A DNA stretch of 64,000 nt, from contig JAFQBB010000020.1 in NCBI GenBank assembly GCA_017416805.1, positions 62,001 through 126,000 on the forward strand. The letters run 5' to 3'. The position numbers were made by a program, and so were the translations under genes. Positions 62,088-64,000 of this stretch are shown here, one piece after another; positions within the stretch are counted from its first letter, which is position 1, and every line of letters begins with the position of its first letter. The notes under the pieces are model-generated. The model searched no databases and was not told the origin of the DNA. It saw only the letters and a program-made list of their open reading frames with translations. The DNA comes from Bacteroidaceae bacterium. Its GTDB lineage: Bacteria; Bacteroidota; Bacteroidia; Bacteroidales; Bacteroidaceae.

Positions 62088-62573
62088 ATGAACAACGCAA
62101 ACACACCAACGGGTTGGGACATCTTCCTGACCACCGGCTTCTACTCGGGCTTCTGTCCCGTGGCACCCGGCACGGCCGGAGCTGCACTGGCCACACTGTT
62201 ATGGATGGCAGCAGCATGGAGTCTCCCATACGTATGGGTGTGGGGCGGTACCTGCGTGGCCATTATCCTCTTTACCCTATTGGCCATACCCTCTATCCGC
62301 CGCATTGAGCAGGTATGGGGCGAGGACCCTTCGCGTGTGGTCATTGACGAGGTGGTCGGTGTGTGGATAACCCTGCTGGCCGTCCCGCAAGGTGCCTCGT
62401 GGCTCTATCCTCTCGGAGCATTCCTCCTGTTCCGCCTGTTCGACATCTGGAAACCCCTTGGGGTCAGGCGCATGGAGCGCATATCCGGAGGGTGGGGAGT
62501 CATGCTCGATGATGTTCTGGCCGGCCTTTATGGAGCCATAGTCATGATAATAATCCCACTGTTGCCACTATGA
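62088..62573 (+). CDS. Phosphatidylglycerophosphatase A-family protein PgpA
   Basis: 161 residues with three to four membrane spans. PgpA motifs: FYSGFCPVAPGTAGAALAT, VVIDEVVGVWI and LDDVLAGLYG (the acidic residues bind metal). It dephosphorylates phosphatidylglycerophosphate or, in the Bacteroides inositol-lipid cluster, phosphatidylinositol phosphate. Because a CDP-alcohol transferase follows, the inositol role is plausible but not proven. Stop overlaps the next gene by 4 bp. Confidence 0.88.
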   Translation: MNNANTPTGWDIFLTTGFYSGFCPVAPGTAGAALATLLWMAAAWSLPYVWVWGGTCVAIILFTLLAIPSIRRIEQVWGEDPSRVVIDEVVGVWITLLAVPQGASWLYPLGAFLLFRLFDIWKPLGVRRMERISGGWGVMLDDVLAGLYGAIVMIIIPLLPL

Positions 62574-63007
62574 ACGGTAAGGCAACGGGCAGCGGCAGCA
62601 TAGCCGTGCAGTTCTGCAAGGCACAAGCCTCTTCACTACTGGCTACAGTGGCCGATTTTGGAGTGACAGCCTTCTGCATACATTGCTTTGGTATCTACTA
62701 CGTATGGGCCACCTTCATTGGAGCCATCTCGGGAGGGGTGACCAACTGTCTGGTCAATTACAGCTGGACCTTTCGGGACAGTGGGCGTGGAAAAACCTCT
62801 GTGGCTTTGAGATACATGTTAGTGTGGATTGGAAGCATCCTGCTCAACACATGGGGGACAGCCTATGGCGTGAGCCTCGTGGCAGGGTGGCATCCCGAAG
62901 GAATGGACGTGGTCCTTCTCGTCAAGGCTGCTGTGGCATTGCTGGTAGGCGTATTGTGGAACTTCCTCATGCAGAAGTACTATGTATATAAAGCGACTGG
63001 CTGCTAA
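62570..63007 (+). CDS. GtrA-family membrane protein
   Basis: 145 residues with four membrane helices. FCKAQASSLLATVADFGV and GAISGGVTNCLVNYSWTF carry the GtrA signature (helix 3 Asn/Phe-rich end). GtrA proteins help move lipid-linked sugars or are partners in polar-lipid synthesis. Its place between pgpA and the CDP-alcohol transferase suggests a part in head-group lipid synthesis. ATGA overlap with pgpA. Confidence 0.85.
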   Translation: MNGKATGSGSIAVQFCKAQASSLLATVADFGVTAFCIHCFGIYYVWATFIGAISGGVTNCLVNYSWTFRDSGRGKTSVALRYMLVWIGSILLNTWGTAYGVSLVAGWHPEGMDVVLLVKAAVALLVGVLWNFLMQKYYVYKATGC

Positions 63008-63026
63008 CTGTCAGTTACCGGTGTCC

Positions 63027-63133
63027 ACTCGTAGCTCATCACTCATCACTCGTAACTTGTAGCTCGTAACTCGTAGCTCGTAGCTCGTAACTCGTAGCTC
63101 GTAGCTCGTAACTCGTAGCTCGTAACTCGTAAC
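63027..63133. repeat. 9-bp tandem repeat (ctcgtaact/ctcgtagct)
   Basis: About eleven copies of a 9-bp unit, alternating between two variants and degenerating at the left, between gtrA and the phosphatidyltransferase. Confidence 0.85.
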
Positions 63134-63145
63134 TAATAAAAAGAT

Positions 63146-63841
63146 ATGAACATCTCACAACTTGCCAAGAGTGCAAGAGACAAAATCCAACTGGGAGTCT
63201 ATAAAGTGATAGACCCCGCCGTGAAACTGATGGCCCGATTGGGCATCACCCCCAATGTGATAACCACCGTGGGCTTTGTAGGCAATCTGCTGGCCACAGC
63301 CCTGTTTGTCTATGCGGCCATTTGGATGCCGGACGATGACTACTCCATGGTAGGGCTTGCCGGATGGGTCATTATCCTGGCCAGTCTTTTTGATATGGTG
63401 GACGGATACCTGGCCCGCACCTCCGGACAGTGTACCACTTTCGGAGCCTTCTACGACTCTGTGCTCGACCGTTATTGCGAACTCTTCACCTTGGGCGGCA
63501 TAGCATTCTACTTTATGGCACATACTTTCTATATGCCAGCACTCATCACCCTCTTCTCGCTTATTGGCTCCATCATGGTCAGCTATGTGCGTGCCCGTGC
63601 CGAAGGGCTTGGAGTGGAGTGCAAGGTGGGACTGATGCAACGTCCTGAGCGGGTGGTGCTCACCAGTCTTGGTGCCATACTCTGCGGCCTTCTGGCCGAT
63701 AGTGTGGAGGAATATTTCTGTCCCCTGTGGCTATTACTCGCCCCGCAGATACTCATTGCCATACTGGCCAACTGGACAGCCTGTGTCCGCATCCTGCATG
63801 TATATAAGAAAATAGGTAAGGAAGAGGAGACTGGCCGATGA
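63146..63841 (+). CDS. CDP-alcohol phosphatidyltransferase (inositol-lipid type candidate)
   Basis: 231 residues with about five or six membrane spans. The family motif DGx2ARx8Gx3Dx3D is complete in DGYLARTSGQCTTFGAFYDSVLD (DG at about residue 89; written here in two parts: DGYLARTSGQCTTFGAFYDS then VLD). It joins a CDP-diacylglycerol head to an alcohol. Candidates: inositol-1-phosphate (as in the Bacteroides inositol-lipid cluster) or glycerol-3-phosphate. Stop overlaps the next start (ATGA). Confidence 0.85.
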   Translation: MNISQLAKSARDKIQLGVYKVIDPAVKLMARLGITPNVITTVGFVGNLLATALFVYAAIWMPDDDYSMVGLAGWVIILASLFDMVDGYLARTSGQCTTFGAFYDSVLDRYCELFTLGGIAFYFMAHTFYMPALITLFSLIGSIMVSYVRARAEGLGVECKVGLMQRPERVVLTSLGAILCGLLADSVEEYFCPLWLLLAPQILIAILANWTACVRILHVYKKIGKEEETGR

Positions 63842-64000
63842 AACTGATTGATATAGCATCACGTCGCACTGTTGTACTCTCCTTGCTGGTCTGTGCAGCC
63901 TATGCCATGGCCAATAGCCTCTTGTTGGACTTCTCCCTCTTTGTCATCATCGCTACGGCAGTAGTGTGGGTGGCTTTCTGCTTGTCACTCCCTCTCAGGC
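63838..64000 (+). CDS. Membrane protein, 3' partial
   Basis: ATG 63838 overlaps the previous stop by 4 bp and runs off the right edge after 54 codons. It opens MKLIDIASRRTVVLSLLV and has two hydrophobic stretches (about 11-25 and 30-48). In the related B. thetaiotaomicron cluster a PAP2/inositol-phosphoceramide-synthase-like protein takes this place; not enough is visible to confirm that. Confidence 0.7.
   Translation, partial: MKLIDIASRRTVVLSLLVCAAYAMANSLLLDFSLFVIIATAVVWVAFCLSLPLR

Noticed and set aside
1..64000. tRNA, rRNA, tmRNA or riboswitch genes
   Set aside because: No cloverleaf, rRNA-like stretch or known riboswitch core was recognised on either strand; a covariance search could still find small ones.

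Overview
The window is chromosomal DNA from a Bacteroidales bacterium, most like gut Bacteroides/Phocaeicola. Evidence: promoters of the Bacteroidetes type (TTG or TTTG, about 19-20 bp, TAnnTTTG, then a start codon without a strong Shine-Dalgarno); family-specific proteins (DUF4827, DUF4837, DUF5686, DUF4105, a long SecA, the RprX/RprY two-component pair, an EF-G2 paralogue, an HU protein with a low-complexity tail); and several pectin-degrading enzymes. No rRNA, tRNA, CRISPR array, prophage or complete insertion sequence was seen.

Layout. 0-4.4 kb: end of a polysaccharide-utilisation region, with a GH2 beta-galactosidase (cut by the left edge) and a multidomain PL1 pectate lyase. 4.4-12.5 kb: an inverted-repeat element, an orphan PAS histidine kinase, a DUF4105 membrane protein, an alkaline-phosphatase-fold protein that seems to have lost its catalytic residues, and secA. 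12.5-17.3 kb: a small acidic protein, a candidate small RNA, a nested inverted-repeat element and a 1140-residue surface protein with eight Ig-like repeats. 17.4-26.6 kb: housekeeping genes (miaA, a lipid kinase, kdsA, a Crp-family regulator, DUF5686, a DHH phosphoesterase, a DUF4827 lipoprotein, glmM). 26.9-31 kb: small membrane proteins and a PorE-like OmpA lipoprotein. 31.1-38.8 kb: an envelope-biogenesis run (coaX, FadL-like barrel, TPR protein, lptC, CNNM/CBS protein, PpiD-like foldase). 38.9-47.3 kb: GH28, SlyD-type isomerase, aroC, a repeat-rich gap, rpsF-rpsR-rplI and a GH127/GH146 arabinofuranosidase. 47.5-57.2 kb: MarR regulator, a 58-residue membrane peptide, rprXY, fusA2, hemW, a Cys-repeat lipoprotein and a DPP IV. 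57.4-64 kb: HU, rlmN behind a triplicated promoter, DUF4837, pdxA, and pgpA-gtrA-CDP-alcohol phosphatidyltransferase plus the start of another membrane protein, resembling an inositol-lipid cluster.

How it fits together. GH2, PL1, GH28 and GH127/146 would together attack pectin (homogalacturonan backbone, galactan and arabinan side chains). The PL1 and the Ig-repeat protein end in short domains resembling type IX secretion sorting domains, and the OmpA lipoprotein has PorE architecture. Envelope genes (kdsA, lptC, glmM, PpiD, secA, DUF5686) dominate the rest.

Most unusual signals: (1) four intergenic arrays of 21-24 bp tandem repeats, different in sequence but alike in period and in having inverted-repeat content; (2) an EF-G paralogue without the GTPase-critical residues; (3) the degenerate phosphatase beside secA; (4) three tandem 92-bp spaced promoter copies upstream of rlmN; (5) a perfect 16-bp inverted repeat covering the PorE-like start codon; (6) miniature inverted-repeat elements and two candidate small RNAs. 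Everything was read by eye; no alignment or database search was run.
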